Part shown: positions 23,639 through 32,451 of the stretch, piece after piece
Position numbering within the stretch: position 1 is the first letter of the stretch
How the letters are laid out: each line of letters opens with the position of its first letter
Assembly: GCF_001612885.1 (NCBI RefSeq)
Contig: NZ_BDBH01000007.1
Span: 1-64,000 of the forward strand
DNA length: 64,000 nucleotides
Source: Nocardia harenae NBRC 108248
Lineage (GTDB): Bacteria > Actinomycetota > Actinomycetes > Mycobacteriales > Mycobacteriaceae
Direction: 5' to 3'
Program-made: the position numbers and the translations under genes
The notes under the pieces: generated by a model
The model's database searches: none
What the model was told of the DNA's origin: nothing
What the model saw: only the letters and a program-made list of their open reading frames with translations

Positions 23639-24403
23639 ATGCGCCTTACCGTCCTCGGGTGCTCGGGCAGTGTGTCCGGCCCGGACTCCCCAGCGTCGGG
23701 GTATCTGCTGACCGGCCCGGACATGACGCCGACGGTCATCGATTTCGGTCCAGGCGTGCTCGGCGCGCTGCAGAAGTACGCCGATCCCGGTGCGGTCGAC
23801 ATCTTCCTGACGCACCTGCACGCGGACCACTGCCTCGACCTGCCCGGACTGCTGGTCTGGCGCCGCTACCACCCGACGCCGCCGGTCGGCCGCGCCATCG
23901 TGCGCGGGCCGTCGGATTCGGCGCTGCGGATCGGCAATGCCTCGGCCGAGGTCGGCGGTGAGACCGACGACTGGTCCGATGTCATCGACCACCGCGCCTG
24001 GCAGGAGGGCGAGGTCGTCGAGTTCGGCTCCGGCCATACGATTTCGGCGCGCCGGATGTACCACCCGCCGGAGTCCTACGGGCTGCGCATCACCACCGCC
24101 GAGGGCAAGGTCTTCGTCTACACCGGCGACACCGCGGTCTGCGACGCGGTCTTCGAGTTGGCCGAAGGCGCCGACGTGCTGATGTCCGAGGCGTCCTGGA
24201 CGCACGACCCCGCGAATCGGCCGCCCGGCATCCACCTTTCGGGGCACGAGGCCGGGCTGATCGCGGCCCGCGCCGGGGTGAAGGAGCTGCTGCTCACCCA
24301 CATCCCGCCGTGGACATCGCGGGAGGACGTCATCGCGGAGGCGAAAGCGCAGTTCAGCGGGGCGGTGCACGCGGTGGCGCCGGGGGAGACCTTCGATCTG
24401 TAG
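23639..24403 (+). CDS. Metallo-beta-lactamase-fold phosphodiesterase, Rv1339-like
   Basis: Protein of 254 aa with the MBL metal motif [10 protein letters not shown] and further ligands in [11 protein letters not shown] and the C-terminal LLTHIPPW. Rv1339 has been described as an atypical cAMP phosphodiesterase, and the family also includes RNase Z-like proteins; cyclic nucleotide turnover is therefore the likely role here. ATG at 23639 gives the family start [11 protein letters not shown]; the open frame runs on upstream to 23564. Followed 44 bases later by rph. Confidence 0.9.
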   Translation: MRLTVLGCSGSVSGPDSPASGYLLTGPDMTPTVIDFGPGVLGALQKYADPGAVDIFLTHLHADHCLDLPGLLVWRRYHPTPPVGRAIVRGPSDSALRIGNASAEVGGETDDWSDVIDHRAWQEGEVVEFGSGHTISARRMYHPPESYGLRITTAEGKVFVYTGDTAVCDAVFELAEGADVLMSEASWTHDPANRPPGIHLSGHEAGLIAARAGVKELLLTHIPPWTSREDVIAEAKAQFSGAVHAVAPGETFDL

Positions 24404-24447
24404 CACCGCCGGAGGGCGGTACGCCGGGTGCGGTTAGGCTGACCCCC

Positions 24448-25221
24448 GTGTCGAGACGAGTGGACGGCAGGGCGGACGACGAGCTCCGCGAGGTCAGGAT
24501 CACCCGCGGATTCACCACGCATCCAGCGGGATCGGTGCTGGTCGAGTTCGGCCAGACCCGGGTGCTGTGCACCGCGAGCGTCACCGAGGGAGTCCCCGGC
24601 TGGCGCCGGGACAGCGGCCTCGGCTGGCTCACCGCGGAGTACGCCATGCTGCCCGCGGCCACGCACACCCGCAGCGGCCGGGAGTCGGTGAAGGGCCGCG
24701 TCGGCGGCCGCACCCAGGAGATCAGCAGGCTGGTCGGGCGCTCGCTGCGCGCCTGCATCGACCTCGCCGCCATCGGGGAGAACACCATCGCCGTCGACTG
24801 CGACGTGCTGCAGGCCGACGGCGGCACCCGCACTGCCGCGATCACCGGCGCCTACGTCGCGCTGGCCGACGCGGTGACCTACCTCGGCGCGGCGGGTGCG
24901 CTCGCCGATCCGCAGCCCATCTCCTGCGGCATCGCCGCGGTGAGCGTCGGCGTCGTCGACGGCCGGGTCCGGCTGGACCTGCCGTACGAGGAGGATTCGC
25001 GCGCCGAGGTGGATATGAACGTGGTCGCCACCGACACCGGCACCCTGGTCGAGATCCAGGGCACCGGCGAGGGCGCCACCTTCCCGCGCTCCACCCTGGA
25101 CAAGCTGCTGGACTCCGCGCTGGCCGGGTGCGAGCAGCTCTTCGCCGTGCAGAAGGCGGCGCTCGCCGAGCCCTACCCCGGCACCCTGCCCGCCCGCGCC
25201 GAGACCGGAAAGCGGAGGTAG
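24448..25221 (+). CDS. rph: Ribonuclease PH
   Basis: 3' to 5' phosphorolytic exoribonuclease that trims tRNA 3' ends. 257 aa, close to Rv1340. Visible motifs are [18 protein letters not shown], the [18 protein letters not shown] helix (here [14 protein letters not shown]), [21 protein letters not shown], and the acidic EVDMNVV segment that binds the phosphate and metal site. GTG at 24448 begins [16 protein letters not shown]. Coupled to rdgB by a 2-base gap. Confidence 0.95.
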   Translation: MSRRVDGRADDELREVRITRGFTTHPAGSVLVEFGQTRVLCTASVTEGVPGWRRDSGLGWLTAEYAMLPAATHTRSGRESVKGRVGGRTQEISRLVGRSLRACIDLAAIGENTIAVDCDVLQADGGTRTAAITGAYVALADAVTYLGAAGALADPQPISCGIAAVSVGVVDGRVRLDLPYEEDSRAEVDMNVVATDTGTLVEIQGTGEGATFPRSTLDKLLDSALAGCEQLFAVQKAALAEPYPGTLPARAETGKRR

Positions 25222-25223
25222 CC

Positions 25224-25832
25224 GTGGCCCGCAGGGTGCTGCTCGCCAGCCGCAATGCCAAGAAGCTGATCGAGCTGCGGCGCATCCTGGACGAGGCCGG
25301 GGTGGCCGGGGTCGAGATCGTCGGGCTGGCCGACGTGCCGGAGTACCCGGAGGCGCCGGAGACCGGCGCGACCTTCGAGGAGAACGCGCTGGCCAAGGCG
25401 CGCGACGGCGCCGCGGCGACCGGGTTGCCGTGCGTCGCGGACGATTCCGGTATCGAGGTGGACGCGCTGAACGGCATGCCCGGGGTGCTCTCCGCGCGCT
25501 GGTCCGGCGGGCACGGGGCCGACGCGGCCAACAACGCGCTGCTGCTCGCGCAGCTCGGGGATGTGCCGGACGAGCGGCGGGGCGGGCGCTTCGTCTCCAC
25601 CTGCGCGCTGGTGACGCCGGACGGCGCCGAGACGGTGGTGCGCGGCGAGTGGCCGGGGCGGATCGCCAGGGAACCGCTCGGGGAACACGGGTTCGGCTAC
25701 GACCCGCTCTTCGTGCCCGAGGGCGACGGGCGGTCGGCCGCCCAGCTCACCCCCGCCGAGAAGGACGCCGTCTCACACCGCGGGCGTGCCCTGCGGCAGT
25801 TGCTTCCGGCCTTGGCCGCGCTGGCCGAGTAG
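25224..25832 (+). CDS. rdgB: XTP/dITP pyrophosphatase RdgB (HAM1 family)
   Basis: Housekeeping enzyme that removes non-canonical purine nucleotides (ITP, XTP, dITP). 202 aa. The substrate motif LLASRNAKKLIEL at the start, CVADDSGIEVDALNG with the metal-binding Asp, and the C-terminal EHGFGYDPLFVP and SHRGRAL are all present. GTG at 25224 follows GGAGG. Last gene of the rightward run that began at clpS. Confidence 0.95.
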   Translation: MARRVLLASRNAKKLIELRRILDEAGVAGVEIVGLADVPEYPEAPETGATFEENALAKARDGAAATGLPCVADDSGIEVDALNGMPGVLSARWSGGHGADAANNALLLAQLGDVPDERRGGRFVSTCALVTPDGAETVVRGEWPGRIAREPLGEHGFGYDPLFVPEGDGRSAAQLTPAEKDAVSHRGRALRQLLPALAALAE

Positions 25833-25925
25833 CGCGGGGTACACCGCGCCCGCTGACGCGTCGTCTCGATCCGGCCGGGTAGCGACCGAATGCCGCGCCC
25901 GCCGAGGCGTCCCGCACCGGCCGGA
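25830..25925. repeat. Imperfect 50-bp tandem duplication
   Basis: Two diverged copies of about 50 bases (25830-25879 and 25880-25925), each beginning TAGCG and sharing CCGCGCCCGC, GCGTC and CCGGCCGG in the same order. The first includes the rdgB stop codon. It sits between convergent rdgB and the DUF3817 gene and may contain a diffuse GC-rich terminator. Confidence 0.55.
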
Positions 25926-25970
25926 CGGCGCGGCACCGGCAAGCGCTGCGCGCGGCCGCCGGGGCCGGGG

Positions 25971-26333
25971 TCAGACCCCGAAGTCCCGCTTCACCTGGAC
26001 GGCGTTGCGGTGCTCGACGAAGAACGAGAGCAGCGGGACGGTGCCCGCGAGCAGCGTGCCGACGGTGCGGCCGAGCGGCCACCGCACCTTGACCGCCAGG
26101 TCGGCGGTGCAGAGCAGGTAGACGAAGTACACCCACCCGTGCACCATGGCGATCCAGCTGGGGGTGTCGGCGCCGAACCCGTACTTGGCGATCATCTCCA
26201 CGGTGAGCAGCAGCAGCCAGAGGCCGGTGGCCCAGGCCAGCACGCGGTAGCGGAGCAGCGCGCCCGCGATCGTGCGAGCGTCGGCCGGGCGCTTCGCCGG
26301 ACGGGTCTCGGCGGGGTTCTCACTGGTGGTCAA
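25971..26333 (-). CDS. DUF3817 membrane protein, Rv1342c homologue
   Basis: Protein of 120 aa with three membrane segments (YRVLAWATGLWLLLLTVEMI, then MVHGWVYFVYLLCTADLAVK, then the last hydrophobic stretch ending at FFVEHR) and the charged C-terminus typical of DUF3817. Function unknown. The likely start is TTG at 26333, which overlaps the upstream gene's stop (TTGA). Co-located with the next gene exactly as Rv1342c-Rv1343c. Confidence 0.82.
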   Translation of the reverse strand: MTTSENPAETRPAKRPADARTIAGALLRYRVLAWATGLWLLLLTVEMIAKYGFGADTPSWIAMVHGWVYFVYLLCTADLAVKVRWPLGRTVGTLLAGTVPLLSFFVEHRNAVQVKRDFGV

Positions 26334-26731
26334 CCGGCGCTCCTGTCGGGGGTGGCCGGGCGATTCAGCTCGGCGAGGTAGCTGTTGTAGGCGGCGAGCT
26401 CGGGATCGTCGTCCCTGGCGGCGACGGGCCGCTCCGGCAGGATGCCCGCCGGGATCTCGCGGGCCACGCTCGGCCCCGCGGGCGCGGTGTCGGCGTCCTC
26501 CCCGGCACCGCGCTCCAGCCGCACGAACCGGAAGTAGGCGAACACCGCGAACCCGGCGAAGAGCGGCCACTGCAGCGCGTAGCCGAGGTTCTGCCCGGTG
26601 CCGCTCGCCGACTCGAACCGCTCCCACTGCCACCAGCCGAGCGCGAGGCAGGCCAGCGCGGCCACGACCACGAGGGCGATCAGCGCCGGGCGGTTGTGGG
26701 CCGGGCGGTCCGGCGGGGGCGAAGCGGGCAC
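26330..26731 (-). CDS. Small membrane protein, LprD (Rv1343c)-like
   Basis: Protein of 133 aa with two membrane helices: about residues 16-34 (ALIALVVVAALACLALGWW) and 50-66 (LQWPLFAGFAVFAYFRF). Between and after them are WQWERFESASGT and a soluble tail ending with a conserved PELAAYNSYLAEL-type segment. Strongly resembles Rv1343c, annotated LprD there; the Cys lies inside the first helix. Function unknown. GTG start at 26731. Confidence 0.82.
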   Translation of the reverse strand: MPASPPPDRPAHNRPALIALVVVAALACLALGWWQWERFESASGTGQNLGYALQWPLFAGFAVFAYFRFVRLERGAGEDADTAPAGPSVAREIPAGILPERPVAARDDDPELAAYNSYLAELNRPATPDRSAG

Positions 26732-26780
26732 GCTCCCACGGTACCCGCTTCTACTACAGCCGACGTAGGGCAGTTCCCGG

Positions 26781-27656
26781 TCAGAGCACGGCGCTGATCC
26801 CGGTCAGCCGCTCCGACTCCTCCCACAGCTTGCGCTGCAGCTCGGCATTGCGGGAGAGCTTGGTCGACGGGCACGGGCCGACCGGGCCGCGGGACTGGAA
26901 GAGCCAGGTCGGGCCCCAGTAGGTGTTCGGATCGGCATCCGGCTCGGTGGCGGCGAAGAGCGTGGACTCCGCCGCATGCCGCGGCGAGTGCCCGACCAGC
27001 CGGATGAAGGGCTTGCTCACCAGGTCCAGCGGGGTCTCGGTGCGGGTGAAGAGTTCGGTGGCCGAGACCCCGGGGTGCACGCCGTACGAGCGCACCCCCG
27101 AGCCGTTGCTCGCCAGCCTGCGCTGCAGCTCCCTGGCGAACATCAGGTTCGAGAGCTTGGCCTGGGAGTAGGCGGCGCCGCGCCGGTAGCGGCGGTGCTC
27201 GTAGTTGAGGTCGTCGACCCGGAGCCTGCTCGCCTGCTTGTGCGCGACGCTGGAGACGGTGACCACCCGGTCCCTGATCTTCGGCAGCAGCAGCGCGGTG
27301 AGCGCGAAGTGGCCGAGGTGGTTCACGCCGAACTGGGTCTCGAAGCCGTCCGCGGTGCGGGAGAACGGGATGTTCATCAGCCCGGCATTGTTGATCAGCA
27401 CGTCGAAGTCGCCGGTGGATTCGGCGAAGCCGCGGATCGAGGCGAGGTCGGCCAGGTCCAGCTGCGCCACCCGGACGTCGCCGCCGATCTTCCCGGCGAT
27501 CGCCTTCGCCTTCTCCGCGCTGCGACAGGCCATGATCACCGTCGCGCCCTTCGCGGCGAGCGCCTTGGTGGCCTCGGTGCCGATGCCGCCGTTGGCTCCG
27601 GTGATCACGACGGTGCGCCCGGTCTGATCCGGGATCTGTGAGGGTTTCCACGCCAT
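26781..27656 (-). CDS. Short-chain dehydrogenase/reductase
   Basis: Classical-type SDR, 291 aa. Cofactor motif TGANGGIGTEA with an NADP-type basic residue later (ACRSAEKA), NNAG motif in LINNAGLMN, active-site Ser in VVTVSSVAHK and YSQAKLSN as the YxxxK pair. The overall layout resembles retinol-dehydrogenase/protochlorophyllide-reductase-like SDRs of actinobacteria. Substrate unknown. ATG at 27656; divergent from the MFS gene across 121 bases. Confidence 0.9.
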   Translation of the reverse strand: MAWKPSQIPDQTGRTVVITGANGGIGTEATKALAAKGATVIMACRSAEKAKAIAGKIGGDVRVAQLDLADLASIRGFAESTGDFDVLINNAGLMNIPFSRTADGFETQFGVNHLGHFALTALLLPKIRDRVVTVSSVAHKQASRLRVDDLNYEHRRYRRGAAYSQAKLSNLMFARELQRRLASNGSGVRSYGVHPGVSATELFTRTETPLDLVSKPFIRLVGHSPRHAAESTLFAATEPDADPNTYWGPTWLFQSRGPVGPCPSTKLSRNAELQRKLWEESERLTGISAVL

Positions 27657-27777
27657 GGGGCCACCTTGGCACACTTGCTCAGACGGGGTGCCCGGACCCC
27701 GCGCGCGCCGCCCGCCGCTGTGTTCGCTGCCGTGTCGCTGCGGGCCCCGGCGCGCAGGGAAGTCCCATACTGACCCG

Positions 27778-29808
27778 ATGAACGGTGCCATTGCCGCCGC
27801 CGATTCGGCGGAGCCGCTGAGCCGGGCGCGCACCAGGGTTGTCTTCGGCACCGTAGTGCTCGGCATGCTCATGGCCGCGCTGGACCAGACCATCGTCTCG
27901 ACCGCGCTGCCCACCATCGTGGCCGATCTCGGCGGGGCCGGGCACATGGCCTGGGTGGTCACCGCGTACCTGCTGGCCGAGGCGGTCGCCACGGTGCTGG
28001 CGGGCAAGCTCGGCGATCTCTTCGGCCGCAAGCTGGTCTTCCAGCTGAGCGCGCTGATCTTCATCGCGGGGTCCATGGTGGCCGGGCTGGCCAATGGGAT
28101 GGCGCTGCTGGTGGGGGCGCGGGCGGTGCAGGGGATCGGCGCGGGCGGGCTCATGGTCACCTCCATGGCGCTGATCGCGGACACCATTCCACTGCGCGAG
28201 CGCGGCAAGTACCAGGGCGCGCTCGGCGCGGTCTTCGGCGTCACCACGGTGGTCGGGCCGACGCTCGGCGGGCTCTTCACCGACCACGCGAGCTGGCGCT
28301 GGTGCTTCTACGTCAATGTGCCGCTGGCGATCCTGATGATCGCGGTGGCGGCGCGCAGCATTCCGCGGGTGCGCGCGATGGCGAAGCCGATCATCGACTA
28401 CGCCGGGATCGCGCTGGTCGCGGTGGGGGTCTCGGCGCTCATCCTCGGGCTGGAGTGGGGCGGGCAGGAGTATCCGTGGGGGTCGTGGCAGATCATCGGG
28501 CTCTTCGTGCTCGCGGTGCTGCTGCTGGCCGGGTTCGTGGCGGTGGAGCTGCGGGCGGCTGAGCCCGTGCTGCCGATGGCGCTCTTCCGCAGCCGGGTCT
28601 TCACCGTGTGCTCGCTGCTCAGCTTCATCGTCGGCTTCGCCATGCTCGGCGCCATGACCTACCTGCCCGCGTACCTGCAGTACGTGGACGGGGTGAGCGC
28701 GACCGCCTCCGGGGTGCGCACGCTGCCGCTGGTGGCCGGGCTCTTCCTCACCTCGATCATCTCCGGGCAGGTGGTGGGGCGCACCGGGCGGTACCGGTTC
28801 TTCCCGATCGCCGGTACCGCGCTGATGGCGGTGGGGTTGCTGCTCATGTCGACCATGGGGCGCGGGACCAGCACGCTGCGGGAGTCTCTCTCCATGCTGG
28901 TGCTCGGGCTCGGGATCGGGCTGGCCATGCAGGTGCTCACCATCGTGGTGCAGAACACCGTGCCCTACGCGCAGCTCGGGACCGCGACCTCGGGGGTCAC
29001 CTTCTTCCGGACCCTGGGCAGCGCCTTCGGCACCGCCGTCTTCGGCACGCTCTACAGCAACGAGCTGAGCGCGCGGCTGGCGGACGCGCTCGCCGCGAGC
29101 CCGGGGGTGCCCGCCGAGGCGGCGGAGAACCCGGAGCTGCTGCGGCGGTTGCCCGCCGAGCAGGCGGCGCCGATCATCGACGCCTACGCCGGCGCCCTCG
29201 ACCACGTCTTCCGCTGGGTGGTGCCGGTGGCGCTGGCCGGGTTCGTGATCGCCTGGTTCCTGAAGGAGGTGCCGCTGCGGGACAGCGCCAAGGCGGCGGC
29301 GGGCGATGTGGGGGACGGGTTCTCGATGCCGGGGCCGGACGATCGGGTGGCGCTGCTGGAGCGCGAGGTCGGGACGGCGCTGCGCCGGGCGCGCGCCGCC
29401 GGGCCGGTCGCTCCCGAGCTGCTCGCCGCCGCCGGGAGCGGGCTCGGGCATGGGCAGGCGTGGGCGCTCGGGCAGGTGTACGTGCTGCGGCGGTACCGCG
29501 GGGAGGCGACCTTGGGCGCGATCGCGGTCGCGCACCGCGTGCCGGAGGAGGTGCTGGAGCCGGTCTTCACCGAGCTGATCGACTCGGGGTACCTGGCGCT
29601 GGGCGATACCCGGCTGCTGCTGACCGCGCGCGGGCAGGGGGAGGTGGATCGGATTCGGGAGGCGTGGCGGCGGTGGCTGGACGCGCGGCTCGACGACTGG
29701 TCGGCCGATGATCCCGCGGATCGGGCGCTGCTGGCACAGGCCATGGACAGTATCGCCACGAAGCTGCTGGACGAGGGGATGCGCGAGCGGGAAGCGGTCG
29801 GGGTCTAG
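27778..29808 (+). CDS. DHA2-family MFS exporter with C-terminal winged-helix-like domain
   Basis: Drug:H+ antiporter of the 14-helix DHA2 type, 676 aa. The membrane part covers about residues 20-505: motif LDQTIVSTALPTI, GKLGDLFGRK (motif A), RAVQGIGAGGLM and GVTTVVGPTLGG (motif C). After the last helix (AGFVIAWFLKEVPLR) there are about 150 soluble residues that look like a winged helix with a helical tail: YRGEATLGAIAVAHRVPEEVLEPVFTEL and GYLALGDTRLLLTARGQ. ATG at 27778. Stop codon overlaps the convergent gene's stop. Confidence 0.88.
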   Translation: MNGAIAAADSAEPLSRARTRVVFGTVVLGMLMAALDQTIVSTALPTIVADLGGAGHMAWVVTAYLLAEAVATVLAGKLGDLFGRKLVFQLSALIFIAGSMVAGLANGMALLVGARAVQGIGAGGLMVTSMALIADTIPLRERGKYQGALGAVFGVTTVVGPTLGGLFTDHASWRWCFYVNVPLAILMIAVAARSIPRVRAMAKPIIDYAGIALVAVGVSALILGLEWGGQEYPWGSWQIIGLFVLAVLLLAGFVAVELRAAEPVLPMALFRSRVFTVCSLLSFIVGFAMLGAMTYLPAYLQYVDGVSATASGVRTLPLVAGLFLTSIISGQVVGRTGRYRFFPIAGTALMAVGLLLMSTMGRGTSTLRESLSMLVLGLGIGLAMQVLTIVVQNTVPYAQLGTATSGVTFFRTLGSAFGTAVFGTLYSNELSARLADALAASPGVPAEAAENPELLRRLPAEQAAPIIDAYAGALDHVFRWVVPVALAGFVIAWFLKEVPLRDSAKAAAGDVGDGFSMPGPDDRVALLEREVGTALRRARAAGPVAPELLAAAGSGLGHGQAWALGQVYVLRRYRGEATLGAIAVAHRVPEEVLEPVFTELIDSGYLALGDTRLLLTARGQGEVDRIREAWRRWLDARLDDWSADDPADRALLAQAMDSIATKLLDEGMREREAVGV

Positions 29809-30428
29809 TTCTGCTCGCCCGCGTGGGGTTTCCCGGGCTCGTCGGCGGTCACCGAGCCCTGACCTGAGGCTCCGGCGAACGGTGAGCTGCCCTGGCCCGT
29901 CGCCGGAGCCGCGTCGGCTCCGCCGTCTGGACTCGCCGTCGGCGCGGCCGCAGCCTCGGTTCCGCCGTCGGCGGGAGCCGCCGGGGTTCCCGCATCGGCG
30001 GGAGCCGGGTTCGCCTCCGGCGCGGCCGCCGCGTCGGCTCCGCCCTCGGCGGGGGCGGCCGCGCTCGCATCCGCCGCCGCGCCATCCGAACCCCCGTCGG
30101 GGGCCGACGACCCGCCGACCGGATCGTCCGGACCGGCGGCAGGCGCTTCGAAGGGGATCACGTTCCCGGCGAAATCACGTTCGCCGAGCGCGGCGTTGAC
30201 GGCGCTGACCAGCGCGGCGAGATCGACCCAGGTGCAGGGCGGCTCGGCATCGAGGTTCCCGATCCGGTACCACTTCTCGGTCCCGCGGTAGCGGACCAAC
30301 CCGTGCCCGCTCTCGTCGAGCGAGAGATCGAGTTCGCCCGAGACCGTTCCCTCCTCCTCCGTGAGGATGGCGGCCCTGCTCTCCAGTGCGACGATGTCGG
30401 TTATGCGAACCCTCCTCGGCTGACGCAA
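29805..30428 (-). CDS. Unknown protein with Ala/Pro/Gly-rich tail
   Basis: Up to 207 aa. Residues 1-90 look like a folded beta-rich domain (TDIVALESRAAILTEEEG, then GHGLVRYRGTEKWYRIGN) and residues 95-207 are a disordered Ala/Pro/Gly/Asp tail. No family recognised. The only conventional start is TTG at 30428, which overlaps the upstream gene by 28 bases and has no ribosome binding site. AGGAGG stands 6 bases before an ATA codon at 30404 that overlaps the upstream stop as ATAA, so translation may begin there. Confidence 0.6.
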   Translation of the reverse strand: MRQPRRVRITDIVALESRAAILTEEEGTVSGELDLSLDESGHGLVRYRGTEKWYRIGNLDAEPPCTWVDLAALVSAVNAALGERDFAGNVIPFEAPAAGPDDPVGGSSAPDGGSDGAAADASAAAPAEGGADAAAAPEANPAPADAGTPAAPADGGTEAAAAPTASPDGGADAAPATGQGSSPFAGASGQGSVTADEPGKPHAGEQN

Positions 30429-31183
30429 TCGTCGATCGCGGTACGCAGCGCGGCCTGCTCCTCGCCGTCGACGGTGAGGCCGTACTTTACCTTGATCTGC
30501 AGGTAGTGAACCACGTAGGTGCAGCGGAACTCGCCGGGCGGCAGGTAACTGGAGACGTCCTGGTCACCCTTGGAGCGGTTCGCGGTGGGGTCGGAGGCGA
30601 CGAGATTCGTTGCGTCGTTGGCGATTGCGCGCCTGGTGTCCAGGTCCTTGGCGCCCGCCCCCGAACGCCACGCCTCGGCCAGCGGCACGATGTGCTCGGC
30701 ATCCACCTTGGCGGGATCGGTGATGAAGGCGTACGGCTTCAGCTTCCCGGTCTTGCGGTCGACCACGCCGTAGTGGTCGCGCCAGCCGCCGTCCTTGCCG
30801 ATGCTGAGCTTGCACGACTTGGGGTCCAGGCTGACCGGGCCGCTGGCGTCGCGCAGCATCATGACGTCGCGGGTGGTGCACTTGGCGTACTGCGAGAACT
30901 GCGGCCCGAAGCCGTGGTCGAGCGGGGCGGTGTCCCAGTGCGGGAACTTGTCCCGGTCGTACCCGGCCATCGCGGCCTCCGGCGCGACCTGCAACTGCCC
31001 GAGCAGCGCATTGGCGTCGGCGGCGGGGATTCCGGCCGAGGAGACCGGGCCGCTGCCCTGCGTGCCGGGCACGCCGGGTTGCTCGGTGGCGGTGCAGCCG
31101 CTCAGCACCCCCGCCACCAGGAGCGGGACGACAACGGCAAACGCCCGGCGCGCACCGCGCCGAACAGGAGACAAATTCACCAC
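30401..31183 (-). CDS. HNH-type (DUF1524/GmrSD C-terminal) lipoprotein nuclease
   Basis: Secreted nuclease-like protein, 260 aa. The N-terminus is a lipoprotein signal with basic residues, a hydrophobic core and the lipobox VLSGC (Cys30). The C-terminal domain shows DAEHIVPLAEAW with the catalytic His, NDATNLVASDPTANRSKGD as the Asn-rich metal loop, and YLPPGEFRCTYVVHYLQIK; this is the HNH pattern of DUF1524 proteins common in mycelial actinobacteria. GTG at 31183 is the likely start; 31192 and 31180 are alternatives. Extracellular DNA or RNA degradation is inferred. Confidence 0.85.
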   Translation of the reverse strand: MVNLSPVRRGARRAFAVVVPLLVAGVLSGCTATEQPGVPGTQGSGPVSSAGIPAADANALLGQLQVAPEAAMAGYDRDKFPHWDTAPLDHGFGPQFSQYAKCTTRDVMMLRDASGPVSLDPKSCKLSIGKDGGWRDHYGVVDRKTGKLKPYAFITDPAKVDAEHIVPLAEAWRSGAGAKDLDTRRAIANDATNLVASDPTANRSKGDQDVSSYLPPGEFRCTYVVHYLQIKVKYGLTVDGEEQAALRTAIDDCVSRGGFA

Positions 31184-31332
31184 GATACCCACCGAACCGG
31201 AGTCGAACCACGAACCGCGCCACCGTACTCGGCGACGCGGTGGACGAATGCGATTGTCGCATATGAGGTACCGCACACCGGGGGTTACGGTGTGGAATCG
31301 GGTGGCGCCGGGGTGAATTCGGGGCAACCGCC

Positions 31333-32010
31333 CTATTCGCCCGGCGTGTCGCCCGGCTCCCCCTGGGCGGTGGGCGGCACCCCGGTCTCCAGGAAGCGGA
31401 TGAGCCGGTCGATCCGGCCGGTGTGGTCGACGCACCGTTCCAGGTTGTGGCCGAGGAGCGCGAGATCGATGGCGGCGCCGACGGGCCGGTCGGCGGCGCC
31501 GGCCAGCTCGGTGCGCAGCTGCCCGTGCAGGGCGCGCATCGCGGTGACGGCGGCGGCGTGGTCGGTGGCGGGGCGGCCGTTGGCGACGCCCTCCACCGCG
31601 ATGGCGGTGCGTTCGGTGGCGAGCCTGCCCATGGCGCCGATGGTCGCGGCCACCGGGCCTGCCGCGACGTGCTCCGGGTGCGCCCTGTACACCTGGTCGG
31701 CGACCCCGCTGGTGAGCCTGCCGATCCGGGAGAGTTCACCGGCGATCTGGATCGCGGTCACCACGTGCCTGAGGTCGCGGGCGACCGGCGCCTGCAGCGC
31801 GAGCAGCACGACGGTGCGGGCCTCGCAGGCGGCGTACATCTTCTGGAGTTGTTCGTCCAGCGCGAAGACCTCGTAGGTGGCGGTGAGGTCGGCGTCGGCG
31901 AGCGCGTGGGTCACGCGCTCGGCGGCGTCGTGGGCGAGCCGGCACATCTGCGTCAGATCCTGGGTCAACGCGACGAGCTCGCGGGTGAACTGGGTTCGCA
32001 CGGGCTGCAT
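31333..32010 (-). CDS. phoU: PhoU family phosphate signalling protein
   Basis: All-helical PhoU protein of 225 aa that in the model system damps the PstSCAB-PhoR/SenX3 phosphate response. It shows the two PhoU repeats with DEQLQKMYAACEARTVVLLALQ-like and DLRHVVTAIQIAGELSRIGR segments, where the acidic and Asn/Asp residues bind metal. No pst or two-component genes are adjacent, so this may be an accessory copy. ATG at 32010. Confidence 0.9.
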   Translation of the reverse strand: MQPVRTQFTRELVALTQDLTQMCRLAHDAAERVTHALADADLTATYEVFALDEQLQKMYAACEARTVVLLALQAPVARDLRHVVTAIQIAGELSRIGRLTSGVADQVYRAHPEHVAAGPVAATIGAMGRLATERTAIAVEGVANGRPATDHAAAVTAMRALHGQLRTELAGAADRPVGAAIDLALLGHNLERCVDHTGRIDRLIRFLETGVPPTAQGEPGDTPGE

Positions 32011-32070
32011 TCTCGCGCACTCGGGGCGGTGCGGTCGATCGTCGCTGGCGCGCCGCTCCCGCTCCGCGCG

Positions 32071-32451
32071 TCAGCGGCCGTAGCGCGCGGCGTACCTGGC
32101 GCGGTCGGCATCCTCGCGGCGAGCCCGCGCCGGATTCCGCAGATCCGGCGGGAAGCCGTGCTTCGCCAGCCGGTGTGCCCGGTTCATGGGCATGAAGGCG
32201 ACCGTATAGAAGAGGGCGAGCAGCAGCGCGAGCAACACCATGGCGCCGCGCAGCCAGAGTTCACCGGGGAAAAGCAGGAAGGCCGCGTATAGCGGGGTGA
32301 ACGGGACAAGCCCGCGCAGTACGTGCCTGGCGGCGGCGTGCCTGCCGGTGAGGTCGCGGCGGACCCACTCGCGCATGGAGTCGGGCAGGCGGCGGCCGAA
32401 GGCGTAGCCGATCCAGCGGATCGGGCCGGGGCGGCGGGGTTCGCGGGTCAC
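32071..32451 (-). CDS. DUF5313-like membrane protein
   Basis: Protein of 126 aa with a basic soluble N-terminus (RRPGPIRWIGYAFGRRLPDS), two membrane helices (residues about 48-64 and 70-88) and a charged C-terminus with a run of Arg. I place it in the actinobacterial DUF5313 family from the IRWIGYAFGRRLP pattern. GTG at 32451 overlaps the regulator's stop (GTGA), so it is co-translated with the OhrR-like regulator and is a likely target of it. Confidence 0.75.
   Translation of the reverse strand: MTREPRRPGPIRWIGYAFGRRLPDSMREWVRRDLTGRHAAARHVLRGLVPFTPLYAAFLLFPGELWLRGAMVLLALLLALFYTVAFMPMNRAHRLAKHGFPPDLRNPARARREDADRARYAARYGR

Noticed and set aside
27679..29535. Minus-strand frame of about 600 codons opposite the MFS gene
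   Set aside because: Composition dominated by His/Arg/Gly/Pro, as expected for the antisense of an MFS gene in high-GC DNA.
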